From the NCBI GenBank assembly GCA_003242115.1, contig QBMP01000122.1:2194-8371 (forward strand): DNA of 6,178 nt, in the 5' to 3' direction. Below the pieces are notes generated by a model, which worked only from the letters and a program-made list of their open reading frames with translations, was not told the DNA's origin and did no database searches. Numbering within the stretch: the stretch's first letter is position 1; every line of letters begins with the position of its first letter. This document shows positions 1 to 5,377 of this stretch, piece after piece. Origin of the DNA: Phormidesmis priestleyi (lineage in GTDB: Bacteria; Cyanobacteriota; Cyanobacteriia; Phormidesmidales; Phormidesmidaceae). The position numbers and the translations under genes were made by a program.

Positions 1-625
1 CAGCGATGAAACCCGCATCAATATTCGCACTTGGCAACAAGAACTCGCATGGCGCGAATTCTATCAGGGCGTCATGTACTTTTTCCCGGCGCTAGCTGAA
101 GGCCCTTACCGCGAGGCCTTTAAAGATTTTCCTTGGGATAACAACAAGGAACATTTTCAGGCTTGGTGCGACGGTAAAACCGGCTACCCGATTGTTGATG
201 CGGCCATGCGTCAACTCAATACCTTAGGCTGGATGCACAACCGCTGTCGGATGATCGTCGCTAGCTTTTTAACTAAAGATCTGATTATCGACTGGCGCTG
301 GGGCGAAAAATATTTTATGCAACACCTCTATGATGGCGACCTTTCCGCCAATAACGGTGGCTGGCAGTGGAGCGCTTCTAGCGGGATGGACCCCAAACCG
401 CTGCGCATTTTTAACCCTGCCAGTCAGGCCAAAAAATACGACCCCGACGCCGAGTACATCCGCGAATGGATTCCTGAAATTCGCCATATCAACACAAGCG
501 CTTTAGTAACCGGCGATATCCCTTCACAGGCACTAGAAGGCACGGGCTACCCTAGCCCTATCGTCAATCACAAAGAGCAGCAGGCTGAGTTCAAAGCGCG
601 ATATAAGGCTCAAAAGAGCGGCTAA
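1..625 (+). CDS. phr: Deoxyribodipyrimidine photolyase (CPD photolyase), C-terminal part, 5' truncated by window edge
   Basis: This is the C-terminal FAD-binding half of a class I cyclobutane pyrimidine dimer photolyase, a light-driven flavoenzyme that splits UV-induced thymine dimers in DNA. The reading frame is open from position 2 and gives 207 residues, so the antenna domain and start lie left of the window. Visible family motifs are ELAWREFY near fragment residue 15, [22 protein letters not shown], and [13 protein letters not shown]. The three tryptophans of the flavin electron-transfer chain (equivalent to E. coli Trp306, Trp359 and Trp382) are present at fragment residues about 45, 98 and 121. 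The flavin-contacting Asn of ANNGGW is also present. The C-terminus ([18 protein letters not shown]) aligns with the normal end of the family, so the 3' end is complete. It converges on the next gene with only 42 bp between stops and no convincing intrinsic terminator. A cryptochrome is less likely because the photolyase motifs are intact, but substrate class cannot be proved from half a protein. Confidence 0.95.
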   Translation, partial: SDETRINIRTWQQELAWREFYQGVMYFFPALAEGPYREAFKDFPWDNNKEHFQAWCDGKTGYPIVDAAMRQLNTLGWMHNRCRMIVASFLTKDLIIDWRWGEKYFMQHLYDGDLSANNGGWQWSASSGMDPKPLRIFNPASQAKKYDPDAEYIREWIPEIRHINTSALVTGDIPSQALEGTGYPSPIVNHKEQQAEFKARYKAQKSG

Positions 626-633
626 GAGCCATT

Positions 634-672
634 GGCTAAACTTACTAGATAAACTTAAGGGCTAAACTTACC
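634..672. repeat. Three tandem 13-bp repeats between convergent genes
   Basis: Three consecutive 13-bp units start at 634, 647 and 660. The outer two agree at 12 of 13 bases (GGCTAAACTTAC), and the middle one keeps the TAAACTTA core (650-657) at the same 13-bp spacing. The third unit contains the stop codon (668-670) of the minus-strand 500-residue protein, so the array fills the intergenic gap and enters the neighbouring gene end. No strong hairpin forms. It may be a small slippage duplication or a weak transcription-end region for the two convergent genes. Confidence 0.75.
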
Positions 673-2170
673 GGCCAAACCCTGACTTTTTCTTTTTAGG
701 CTGTTTCTGTCCAGCCCCCATTTGACCGGCCCCTTTTTGACTGGCGCTCTTACTCACCGACACCATCGCTTCTTGAAAAAGGTTGTGCAAATGAATCGGG
801 ACGCTGGCGCTTTCGGGTAGTTCAGGCGTTAGCGGCTTGCCGTATTGAGCTAACACCTTGGGCAAATCTTGCTCAAGGTTGAAGGCTGGTTGGCTTAGAA
901 TGCGGCGCAGCGATCGCTCCAAACCGCTCCCATACCCCTCAGCCAACTGCTCCCATACATAAGCATTCACCTGCGCATCTTCCAAATGCTTCAGGACCCA
1001 GCGATCTAGCAGCTCAAAACCGGCGTTAGATGGCGCGTCAGGTGCGTCAACAGGCTCACCCGCTTGATCAGCTTGCCCTAATTTCTCAATCAAACGGCTG
1101 TAATCTTTCAAAAAGCTTTGTCCCCAGCGCGGATGAGAAAATACGGTGACCGCCTCAGCTTTGCGCAACTCGTCAGGCAGCGAAACTTCAGGCATCACCA
1201 TTTTGAGCGACTGATTGCTCTGAAGGACTTTTTGTGCGACTGAACTTTCTTCGCCGATGGTTGCGATCGCCTCCGTCACCTCTTGATCTGATAGCCCCGC
1301 ATTTTCAGCCATTTCCCGCAGCGACTGATTACTATCCAAACCTGCGTCAGCTAGCCGCTTTTCAGTGGTCTGCGCCTGATAGACCTTCAGCTTTTTGTTC
1401 AATTCATAGCCCGACAGCGTGATTGGCGGCGAACCGAAGAATGTCAAAAAGTCGTCATACTGCTGCTTCACCGAATCCCAAGCCGCTTCCTTCAGCTCAG
1501 GCGCATCGCCGTATAGCTGCTGCGGAAACCACTGCTTAAAATTACCAATTGCCACCGCCAGCTTAGGCTTACCCAACTTCCCTAATAGCGTCAAAGGCCC
1601 CGAAAAAACCCAATCTGACTCGCTTACTGGCCATAGTCTAGCCAGCACAATCTCACCCGGACTCAGCCGATCCGTGACTTCAGACGGCTGCGACGAATCA
1701 GCCCAAACGCAATAGTCCTTTTCTGTCAGCCAATTCATCATCTCATAGCCGCCATCCGTCAAGCTGCGCACCACAAACAGCCCATTAAAGCTGCGTATGC
1801 CCTCACTAAGGTCAGCCAAAAAAGTTGGGTTGAGCTGAAGAAACCGATCCATTACTCGCTGATCGGTAACTTTGCCTTCGCTCAAAAACATATCAACGGC
1901 TAAATCCGTACGATTGAGCCCCGACAGTATGGGCTTAGCCCAGCGCTTGAGATGCTCAGCCGTAAAAGCTTCCAAGGCCGTTGCGACCTCGCCTTCAGCC
2001 TCAAATACAAAATCGCTGAATGCTTGCTTTGCGGCCAAATATCGCTGAATGCGCTGATCTAAGTCATCTGGTGCTGAGCCCTTCTCAGACCTGCTTGCTC
2101 CTTTCGCTAAAGCGGCATTCACATCCTCAACCGCTTTGCTATCTTGTGTTTTAACCTGTTTTTTTGCCAT
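668..2170 (-). CDS. Uncharacterised 500-residue soluble protein with Lys-rich C-terminal tail
   Basis: I do not recognise this protein by family. The long open frame, ATG start, and codon use like its neighbours make it a real gene. It has no signal peptide and no membrane segment. Residues 1-35 are polar and low in complexity. Residues 36-130 look mainly helical (DDLDQRIQRYLAAKQAFSDF onwards). Residues 170-222 are Trp- and hydrophobic-rich (LARLWP, DWVFSGPLTLLGKLGKPK, QWFPQQLYG), suggesting a globular core. Residues 265-310 carry a helix-turn-helix-like stretch (SLREMAENAGLSDQEVTEAI) without other DNA-binding evidence. Residues 366-384 form an Asp/Ala/Pro linker. Residues 385-470 are helical again. 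The last 25 residues carry GAGQ repeats and the basic end PKKKKSGFGR, which could contact nucleic acid or ribosomes. No Shine-Dalgarno sequence is evident before the ATG at 2170. It follows the terminator of the 2296-2553 gene, so it is probably transcribed alone. A conserved cyanobacterial hypothetical protein is the best description. Confidence 0.88.
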   Translation of the reverse strand: MAKKQVKTQDSKAVEDVNAALAKGASRSEKGSAPDDLDQRIQRYLAAKQAFSDFVFEAEGEVATALEAFTAEHLKRWAKPILSGLNRTDLAVDMFLSEGKVTDQRVMDRFLQLNPTFLADLSEGIRSFNGLFVVRSLTDGGYEMMNWLTEKDYCVWADSSQPSEVTDRLSPGEIVLARLWPVSESDWVFSGPLTLLGKLGKPKLAVAIGNFKQWFPQQLYGDAPELKEAAWDSVKQQYDDFLTFFGSPPITLSGYELNKKLKVYQAQTTEKRLADAGLDSNQSLREMAENAGLSDQEVTEAIATIGEESSVAQKVLQSNQSLKMVMPEVSLPDELRKAEAVTVFSHPRWGQSFLKDYSRLIEKLGQADQAGEPVDAPDAPSNAGFELLDRWVLKHLEDAQVNAYVWEQLAEGYGSGLERSLRRILSQPAFNLEQDLPKVLAQYGKPLTPELPESASVPIHLHNLFQEAMVSVSKSASQKGAGQMGAGQKQPKKKKSGFGR

Positions 2171-2203
2171 CAGAGTTTAATTGGCCTGTTTTGCAAGTGC
2201 TAC

Positions 2204-2248
2204 TCATCATAAAACAAAGGGTCAGCTAAGCAAGAACCTAGCTAACCC
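2204..2248 (-). terminator. Intrinsic terminator of the GlsB-type gene
   Basis: Reading on the minus strand, GGGTTAGCTA (2239-2248) pairs with TAGCTGACCC (2219-2228). The 10-bp stem has a single U-G wobble and a 10-base loop, and is followed at once by TTTGTTTTAT. It sits 47 bases after the stop of the 2296-2553 gene and just before the 500-residue gene, so it isolates the two. On the plus strand the wobble becomes a C-A mismatch and no T-run follows, so it works in one direction. Confidence 0.8.
2206..2233 (-). promoter_or_regulatory. Weak candidate promoter for the 500-residue protein
   Basis: On the minus strand a good -10 (TATGAT, 2206-2211) lies 16 bp after a poor -35 (TTGCTT, 2228-2233). 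Transcription would begin near 2199, about 29 bases before the ATG at 2170. The -35 falls inside the terminator hairpin of the preceding gene, which would separate the two transcripts. The poor -35 keeps this tentative. Confidence 0.25.
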
Positions 2249-2295
2249 TGATGTATTACGACCAAAATGTTATGGCCAAAGTGTTACAGATAGGT

Positions 2296-2553
2296 TTACG
2301 CAGTGCGCTTGGTAACTGCGTAGTAAATAAAGAGCGTCACGATAGCGCCCAAAACCGCTACAATTACGCCGCCTACACTGAGCGCGACCCCGCCACCGCC
2401 ACCGATGAGCGAGTACAAAAAGCCGCCTACCACTGCGCCAATGATGCCTAGCACCATCGTGCCCAGGATGCCTAAACCCTGACTTCCAGGGTAGATGGCC
2501 CGAGCAATAGCTCCAGCTAACAAACCTAATACAACCCAAGCAAGAATGCCCAT
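2296..2553 (-). CDS. GlsB/YeaQ/YmgE family small membrane protein (transglycosylase-associated)
   Basis: This 85-residue, very hydrophobic, Gly-rich protein belongs to the GlsB/YeaQ/YmgE family (Pfam Transgly_assoc). These are small inner-membrane proteins often induced by stress, and their biochemical role is unproven. Three membrane segments are visible: residues 2-20 (ILAWVVLGLLAGAIARAI), about 27-50 (LGILGTMVLGIIGAVVGGFL) and about 58-80 (LSVGGVIVAVLGAIVTLFIYY). The first two carry the family features GLLAGAIAR and GxxGTMxLGIxGAxVGG. A run of five glycines (residues 51-55) joins helices two and three. The ATG at 2553 has GGAG at 2564-2567, ten bases upstream. The gene ends in its own terminator and looks monocistronic. 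Length matches the family norm of about 80-85 residues. Confidence 0.93.
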   Translation of the reverse strand: MGILAWVVLGLLAGAIARAIYPGSQGLGILGTMVLGIIGAVVGGFLYSLIGGGGGVALSVGGVIVAVLGAIVTLFIYYAVTKRTA

Positions 2554-2587
2554 TTTAATAATTCTCCAGTGAAGTGATTTTGACCAT

Positions 2588-2606
2588 AGAGAAGCAGGAC
2601 TTCTCT
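2588..2606. repeat. Inverted repeat in the leader of the GlsB-type gene
   Basis: AGAGAAG (2588-2594) and CTTCTCT (2600-2606) form a perfect 7-bp inverted repeat with a 5-base loop. It lies 35 bases upstream of the minus-strand ATG at 2553 and outside its ribosome binding site. It could be a leader hairpin or an operator for a stress regulator. Nothing identifies the factor. Confidence 0.4.
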
Positions 2607-2840
2607 TTTGAGACCTAAATGTCTAAGTGCTAATACTGTAGCTGCATAGGACTCATTTCCCTGTCATTCTCCAGACATAAAGCAGCCTATACCCTCGGAA
2701 TGAACCGCCCATATAAGCAGAATTGAGCAATTTTAGTTGTTTTGAGGCTTAGGTTAAGAAAAGTATGGATTTTTCTTTCCTTTTTACTTCTTTACTAATT
2801 GATGCTTATTTCTTTACTTTATGTACCAGAAAGGCAGCAA

Positions 2841-2868
2841 TTGGCTCGATTCAAAGTAGTGTTATGAG
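2841..2868 (+). promoter_or_regulatory. Weak candidate psaI promoter
   Basis: TTGGCT (2841-2846) and TATGAG (2863-2868) are separated by 16 bp, each matching four of six consensus positions. Transcription would begin near 2875, giving a leader of about 55 bases before the psaI ATG. The match is marginal, and a start further upstream near the TTTACT repeats is equally possible. Confidence 0.25.
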
Positions 2869-2929
2869 GCTGGCCAATCACTTTCGGCCCACGCTTTTTA
2901 ACGTTTAGTATCAAAAGAGGACAATTCTC

Positions 2930-3040
2930 ATGGCAGCTTCTTTCCTACCCACGCTTCTCGTTCCCTTTGTTGGTCTGATCTTCCCGGCAGTCACGATGGC
3001 TGCTCTTTTTCTCTATATTGAGCGCGATCAGGCGGCATAA
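2930..3040 (+). CDS. psaI: Photosystem I reaction centre subunit VIII (PsaI)
   Basis: This 36-residue single-span thylakoid membrane protein is PsaI. PsaI packs beside PsaL and supports the trimerisation domain of photosystem I. The sequence [20 protein letters not shown] followed by [16 protein letters not shown] keeps the family signatures: AASFLP at the N-terminus, a central hydrophobic helix (about residues 8-29) and the FLYIE end. Usual length is 36-40 residues. This copy lacks the few residues (type MxGSY) that normally precede AASFLP, and Thr replaces the usual Trp after FLP. AAGAGG at 2915-2920 gives a Shine-Dalgarno site nine bases before the ATG, and no in-frame start lies upstream. 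In many cyanobacteria psaI sits next to psaL, but here it stands alone and converges on psbJ. Confidence 0.93.
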   Translation: MAASFLPTLLVPFVGLIFPAVTMAALFLYIERDQAA

Positions 3041-3058
3041 CCCCCGAATCTTTTCACT

Positions 3059-3097
3059 AAAAAGCGGCTCCTCTACTTAATAGAGGAGCCGCTTTTT
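3059..3097. terminator. Bidirectional intrinsic terminator shared by psaI and psbJ
   Basis: A perfect 17-bp inverted repeat (3059-3075 and 3081-3097) has a 5-base loop (CTTAA). The core is GCGGCTCCTCTA, flanked by five A on the left and five T on the right, so each strand gives a GC-rich stem ending in a U-tract. It lies 18 bp after the psaI stop and 77 bp after the psbJ stop. It should end both convergent transcripts and prevent antisense read-through into either photosystem gene. Confidence 0.95.
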
Positions 3098-3159
3098 CAG
3101 TTTGATTTTTCTCAGTTCGCTGTCAAAACAAAATTAGCGATTAGTTGGCTCGAAAATGA

Positions 3160-3184
3160 GCGATTTAAATCGCCTTAAATCGCC
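3160..3184. repeat. 10-bp tandem duplication and 14-bp palindrome at the psbJ stop
   Basis: TTAAATCGCC occurs twice in direct tandem (3165-3174 and 3175-3184). The second copy includes the psbJ stop codon (3175-3177). The first copy overlaps a perfect 14-bp palindrome, GCGATTTAAATCGC (3160-3173). This looks like a small slippage event duplicating the gene end without altering the protein. Confidence 0.8.
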
Positions 3185-3294
3185 GAACCTGTTCCTACGT
3201 AAGAACCGTAGAAGAAGATTCCAACCACAACCAATACGCCAGTGCCTGCGACTGTTGCCACAATCCACAAGGGAATTTTACCATTTTGAAACAT
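3175..3294 (-). CDS. psbJ: Photosystem II protein J (PsbJ)
   Basis: This is a 39-residue single-helix photosystem II subunit located near cytochrome b559 and the plastoquinone exchange channel. PsbJ is needed for normal electron flow out of the QB site and for late assembly steps. The protein starts [17 protein letters not shown]. It keeps the family pattern GRIPLW-type N-terminus, membrane helix (about residues 10-31), [11 protein letters not shown] and a short tail. Length is typical (39-40). The ATG at 3294 has AGGAAGAG about six bases upstream. It is the last gene of the operon, but a 136-bp gap separates it from psbL, wider than expected, so it may also have its own start or RNA processing site. 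Confidence 0.95.
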   Translation of the reverse strand: MFQNGKIPLWIVATVAGTGVLVVVGIFFYGSYVGTGSAI

Positions 3295-3430
3295 TACACG
3301 CTCTTCCTACTCACAACATGAACAATTCAAGTCTATTATCGGTGCGCTGTTGGGTTCAGAACTCAGTTGATTTGAGTGATTAAAGCTATTAGGCCAAATC
3401 AATCAATGAGCGCCGAACTCGGAGTAAGCG
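3295..3430 (-). other. Enlarged psbL-psbJ spacer
   Basis: This 136-bp gap lies within the psb operon, where other spacers are as short as 9 bp. Minus-strand features are a 5-bp inverted repeat (AGCGC/GCGCT) near 3410-3432 just after psbL, and a -10-like GATAAT without a convincing -35. No open frame is supported. Confidence 0.5.
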
Positions 3431-3553
3431 CTAGTTAAAGAAATAGCTGGAAAATAGCAAGCCGGTCACAAAGACGACGAGCAAACCTAAAAACAAAGAG
3501 GTTCGGTTTAGCTCGACTGGTTGCTGGTTTGGGTTACGGGGTCTATCAGCCAT
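3431..3553 (-). CDS. psbL: Photosystem II protein L (PsbL)
   Basis: This 40-residue single-helix subunit lies at the photosystem II monomer interface, where it supports dimer stability and QA function. The polar N-terminus [20 protein letters not shown] is followed by a membrane helix (about residues 18-37) and the near-invariant ending LLFSSYFFN. The family is normally 37-40 residues. The ATG at 3553 has GGAG seven bases upstream, and this site overlaps the TAG stop of psbF (TAGGAG). With only 9 bp between the genes, the two are probably translationally coupled, matching the equal stoichiometry of the subunits. Confidence 0.96.
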   Translation of the reverse strand: MADRPRNPNQQPVELNRTSLFLGLLVVFVTGLLFSSYFFN

Positions 3554-3562
3554 GAAGATCTC

Positions 3563-3697
3563 CTATCGTTGAATGAACTGCATTGCAGCGATCGCGCCTA
3601 AAAAGAAAACAGAAGGCACTGCTAAAGCGTGAACTGACAGCCAGCGCACGGTAAAAATCGGATATGTAATCGGTTCGTTGGGGTTTCCGCTGGTCAT
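3563..3697 (-). CDS. psbF: Cytochrome b559 beta subunit (PsbF)
   Basis: This 44-residue thylakoid membrane protein supplies one of the two axial histidines to the heme of cytochrome b559, whose partner is PsbE. The sequence contains [20 protein letters not shown], with the heme ligand His23, then [14 protein letters not shown] to the end, all close to the family consensus. The membrane helix spans about residues 18-40. Length is normal. The ATG at 3697 follows GGAGATTTAAC, a strong Shine-Dalgarno. It lies 106 bp after psbE and 9 bp before psbL. A HIP1 octamer falls inside the coding region at 3588-3595. Confidence 0.97.
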   Translation of the reverse strand: MTSGNPNEPITYPIFTVRWLSVHALAVPSVFFLGAIAAMQFIQR

Positions 3698-3722
3698 GTT
3701 AAATCTCCAAAAATATCGTCTT

Positions 3723-3730
3723 GCGATCGC
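3723..3730. repeat. HIP1 octameric palindrome
   Basis: GCGATCGC is the highly iterated palindrome of many cyanobacterial genomes. This is the non-coding copy, in the psbE-psbF spacer. Four others lie in genes at 910-917, 1263-1270, 3588-3595 and 4233-4240. Five in 6.2 kb is far above chance and supports the cyanobacterial assignment. Confidence 0.9.
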
Positions 3731-3744
3731 CTCTAAAAAGGCTT

Positions 3745-3795
3745 CAAAAAATTAGACCTAAAGCATCCCTTGCACCCTCTTTTAGCAGAGATGCT
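3745..3795 (-). promoter_or_regulatory. Hairpin plus T-tract between psbE and psbF (possible attenuator or processing site)
   Basis: On the minus strand AGCATCTC (3788-3795) pairs with GGGATGCT (3762-3769), with one U-G wobble. TGC (3785-3787) then pairs with GCA (3771-3773) across a one-base bulge, leaving an 11-base loop. After the stem come TTTAGG and then TCTAATTTTTT, ending near 3745. It resembles a weak intrinsic terminator with a delayed T-tract. An RNA-stabilising end for a psbE transcript is an alternative. Folding was judged by eye only. Confidence 0.5.
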
Positions 3796-3803
3796 GATAG
3801 CCG

Positions 3804-4040
3804 CTATTTAGGCAGTACCGTATCCGGGTTATAGCGGTTGTCAATGATGGGAATTTCCATCTGATTGCTGGGGTAGTACTCATTCGGGCGAGGGGTGCCA
3901 AAGGCGTCATACGCCAAGCCCGTCGAGACAAACAGCCAACCCGCAATAAACAAAGCCGGAATCGTGATGCTATGGATAATCCAGTAGCGAACGCTCGTTA
4001 CAATATCGCCAAATGGTCTTTCACCAGTATCGCCAGCCAT
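3804..4040 (-). CDS. psbE: Cytochrome b559 alpha subunit (PsbE)
   Basis: This 78-residue thylakoid protein forms cytochrome b559 with PsbF. Cytochrome b559 is essential for photosystem II reaction-centre assembly and for a protective side path of electron transfer. The sequence has [20 protein letters not shown] with the axial heme ligand His23, a single membrane helix (about residues 20-42), then the lumenal consensus [18 protein letters not shown]. The lumenal tail after residue 58 is divergent and ends about three to five residues earlier than common 81-84-residue homologues. The ATG at 4040 has GGAG ten bases upstream. It is the first structural gene after ycf48, with its own promoter candidate in the 126-bp gap. 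Confidence 0.97.
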   Translation of the reverse strand: MAGDTGERPFGDIVTSVRYWIIHSITIPALFIAGWLFVSTGLAYDAFGTPRPNEYYPSNQMEIPIIDNRYNPDTVLPK

Positions 4041-4083
4041 AATCTCAAATCTCCTAACTAAAACACATCAGCAATTGTTACTT

Positions 4084-4113
4084 ATCATACGAAACTCTTA
4101 GCTCTCCTCACAA
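4084..4113 (-). promoter_or_regulatory. Candidate psbE promoter
   Basis: On the minus strand TTGTGA (4108-4113) and TATGAT (4084-4089) are 18 bp apart, matching the sigma-70 consensus at four and five of six positions. A start near 4077 would give a leader of about 36 bases, with the GGAG site close to the psbE ATG. This would allow psbEFLJ to be transcribed more strongly than the assembly genes rubA and ycf48 upstream, as expected for abundant structural subunits. Confidence 0.45.
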
Positions 4114-4156
4114 GCAACTGAGCAAATTAAGTCAGTCACACTCTGTTAGCCACGCA

Positions 4157-4177
4157 AATCAGCCTTTTAGGCAGATT
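4157..4177 (-). terminator. Imperfect hairpin over the ycf48 stop codon
   Basis: AATCTGCCT (4169-4177) can pair with AGGCTGATT (4157-4165) on the minus strand, with one mismatch and a 3-base loop. The stop codon TAA lies in the loop and stem edge. No T-run follows, so it is a partial terminator or an mRNA end-stabilising structure at best. Confidence 0.3.
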
Positions 4178-5234
4178 GAGTCGGCTCTTCTGCGTAGCGC
4201 AGCAAGTAGCCTCGCTGCCCTAATACATAGCCGCGATCGCCCGCCAAGAACTTAACGCGGTAAAAGTTAGTCGGCACATTTTCGACTGCCTTATCCTTTT
4301 TCCAGGTTTGCCCGCCGTCATCACTCATCAAGAGGTTGCCACTGCCACCCGTCACCCACAGCTCTTGAGGCGTCCGGTAAGCCATATCTAACAAACCCCA
4401 GCTAGAGGCAAACTCCGGATTCACTGGCTCAGTCCAGTCCTCATAGTTGACCTGCTCAGTCCCAAACTGCATTTGTCCTCCCCGCGCTATTAGCCACAGC
4501 AAGCCATCTTTAGTAAAGCCCATATTTTGCAAGCGCTTCGAGTTCTCTCGGTTATGCGATTGCCAAGCTTCTTGGCCCGGTAGCCAGGTGGAATAAAAGT
4601 TACCCCGAGACGACACCGCTACGTATTTGCCATCGTCATTACGGGTCATATTTCTGACCACGCCCACCGCTGACTGAACTAAGCCCTTCCACTGCTGCCC
4701 GCCGTCAGTCGTCTGATAGATAGCGCCAATATCGGTGGCTAGCTCAGCCGATTGCTTGCCAGTAGCGGTAACTAGCAAAGGCCGACCGGGCAACTGTGGG
4801 TCTAAGGGAATATTTGACCAAGAACTGCCGCCATCGGTGGTATGGAGCATAATGTTGGGCTGTCCTACTAGCCAACCTTCTTCACCGTTGAAATCAATTG
4901 AGGTGAAGGTATATTTCTGCTCGCCTAGCTCTAAAATTCGAGGCTCCCACGTTTTACCCGCATCGGTAGACTCCAACAGCGTCGTGCGACTGCCGACCAG
5001 CCAGCCATGCTCACCATCTTCGACAAAGGCCACATCAGAAATGCTGGCCTCAGTCGGTAAAGCAATCACTTCCCAAGGGTTAGTTTCTGTTTCTGCCAGA
5101 AAGATCTTGCCGCAGCCTGTACTCAACGCCGCAATCAGCAGCAGCACAATTCCTTGCTTGAGCCAGCTAAGCGCGCGCAGCCCACTACTAGCTTTGTTCC
5201 AAACACTAACCAAAAATCCTAAAACCGTCTGCAT
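4167..5234 (-). CDS. ycf48: Photosystem II assembly factor Ycf48 (HCF136 homologue)
   Basis: This is a lumenal assembly factor that binds newly made D1 and promotes its joining to the D2-cytochrome b559 module during photosystem II construction and repair. From the ATG at 5234 the protein has 355 residues. A hydrophobic segment (about 29-40) ends in the lipobox LSTGC, with lipidated Cys41, so it is a membrane-anchored lipoprotein. The mature part is a seven-bladed beta-propeller. Asp-box turns are visible at about residues 89-96 (STDAGKTW), 132-139 (TTDGGSSW), 175-182 (TTDGGQQW) and 304-311 (SDDGGQTW). The conserved central block VGVVRNMTRNDDGKYVAVSS and the RxNSKRLQNMGF region are intact. 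A GTG at 5240 is possible, but it abuts the GGAG site. The ATG at 5234 sits five bases from it and is preferred. The 26 or so residues before the hydrophobic core are longer than in some homologues. It follows rubA in the order conserved across cyanobacteria. Confidence 0.96.
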   Translation of the reverse strand: MQTVLGFLVSVWNKASSGLRALSWLKQGIVLLLIAALSTGCGKIFLAETETNPWEVIALPTEASISDVAFVEDGEHGWLVGSRTTLLESTDAGKTWEPRILELGEQKYTFTSIDFNGEEGWLVGQPNIMLHTTDGGSSWSNIPLDPQLPGRPLLVTATGKQSAELATDIGAIYQTTDGGQQWKGLVQSAVGVVRNMTRNDDGKYVAVSSRGNFYSTWLPGQEAWQSHNRENSKRLQNMGFTKDGLLWLIARGGQMQFGTEQVNYEDWTEPVNPEFASSWGLLDMAYRTPQELWVTGGSGNLLMSDDGGQTWKKDKAVENVPTNFYRVKFLAGDRGYVLGQRGYLLRYAEEPTQSA

Positions 5235-5341
5235 GACCACTCCAGCAAAAACCTAACTCTAATAAAAATCGACAGGGGCTAAAATTTAACGAACGATGAT
5301 GAAGCTACCGATCAAAATCCTGTCTTAGCAGCTAGTCCTGA

Positions 5342-5360
5342 CAGCTTGGTTGGTAAGCTG
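5342..5360 (-). promoter_or_regulatory. Small hairpin in the rubA-ycf48 spacer
   Basis: CAGCTT (5355-5360 on the minus strand) pairs with AAGCTG (5342-5347) around a 7-base loop, 18 bases after the rubA stop. No T-tract follows. It could tune the ratio of rubA to ycf48 message by processing. The spacer of about 140 bp also contains CTACTGC twice (5364-5370 and 5378-5384), the second copy overlapping the rubA stop. Confidence 0.3.
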
Positions 5361-5377
5361 CGTCTACTGCCTGACTG

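Larger units (their letters stand above)
2554..2929. other. 376-bp intergenic region between two divergent genes (GlsB-type and psaI)
   Basis: No open frame here has both usable length and a ribosome binding site. The region must hold the minus-strand promoter of the GlsB-type gene and the plus-strand promoter of psaI. It includes a 7-bp inverted repeat (2588-2606). The T-rich tract at 2770-2822 has TTTACT three times (2783, 2791, 2813), spaced 8 and 22 bp. A weak psaI promoter candidate lies at 2841-2868. No tRNA or recognisable riboswitch is seen. Confidence 0.6.
3698..3803 (-). other. Enlarged psbE-psbF spacer
   Basis: This 106-bp gap separates the two cytochrome b559 subunit genes. It holds a hairpin with a downstream T-rich tract (3745-3795), an A/T-rich stretch, a HIP1 site (3723-3730) and the psbF ribosome binding site. 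No open frame is present. The two genes encode partners of one heme protein, so a structured spacer could act in mRNA processing or stability. Confidence 0.55.

Noticed and set aside
269..487. 72-codon minus-strand frame inside the photolyase gene
   Set aside because: The opposite strand encodes the conserved FAD-binding domain, so this is a shadow.
1234..1715. Two plus-strand open frames of 62 and 98 codons
   Set aside because: Both are antisense to the 500-residue gene, lack ribosome binding sites and look like frame shadows.
2012..2052. 12-bp direct repeat ATCGCTGAATGC inside the 500-residue gene
   Set aside because: The copies are 29 bp apart, in different reading frames, and encode unrelated residues; most likely chance.
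2251..2539. Plus-strand 66-codon and minus-strand 89-codon frames over the GlsB-type gene
   Set aside because: They are other-frame shadows of the conserved membrane protein at 2296-2553.
2783..2818. HLR1 site upstream of psaI from the TTTACT repeats
   Set aside because: The repeats are spaced 8 and 22 bp instead of the 10 bp HLR1 requires, and the best registers match only about 12 of 16 positions.
3156..3383. 75-codon plus-strand frame
   Set aside because: It runs antisense across psbJ and the spacer, and psbJ is unambiguous by sequence.
4735..5256. 173-codon plus-strand open frame
   Set aside because: It lies wholly opposite ycf48, which is clearly real, and its translation has no recognisable features.
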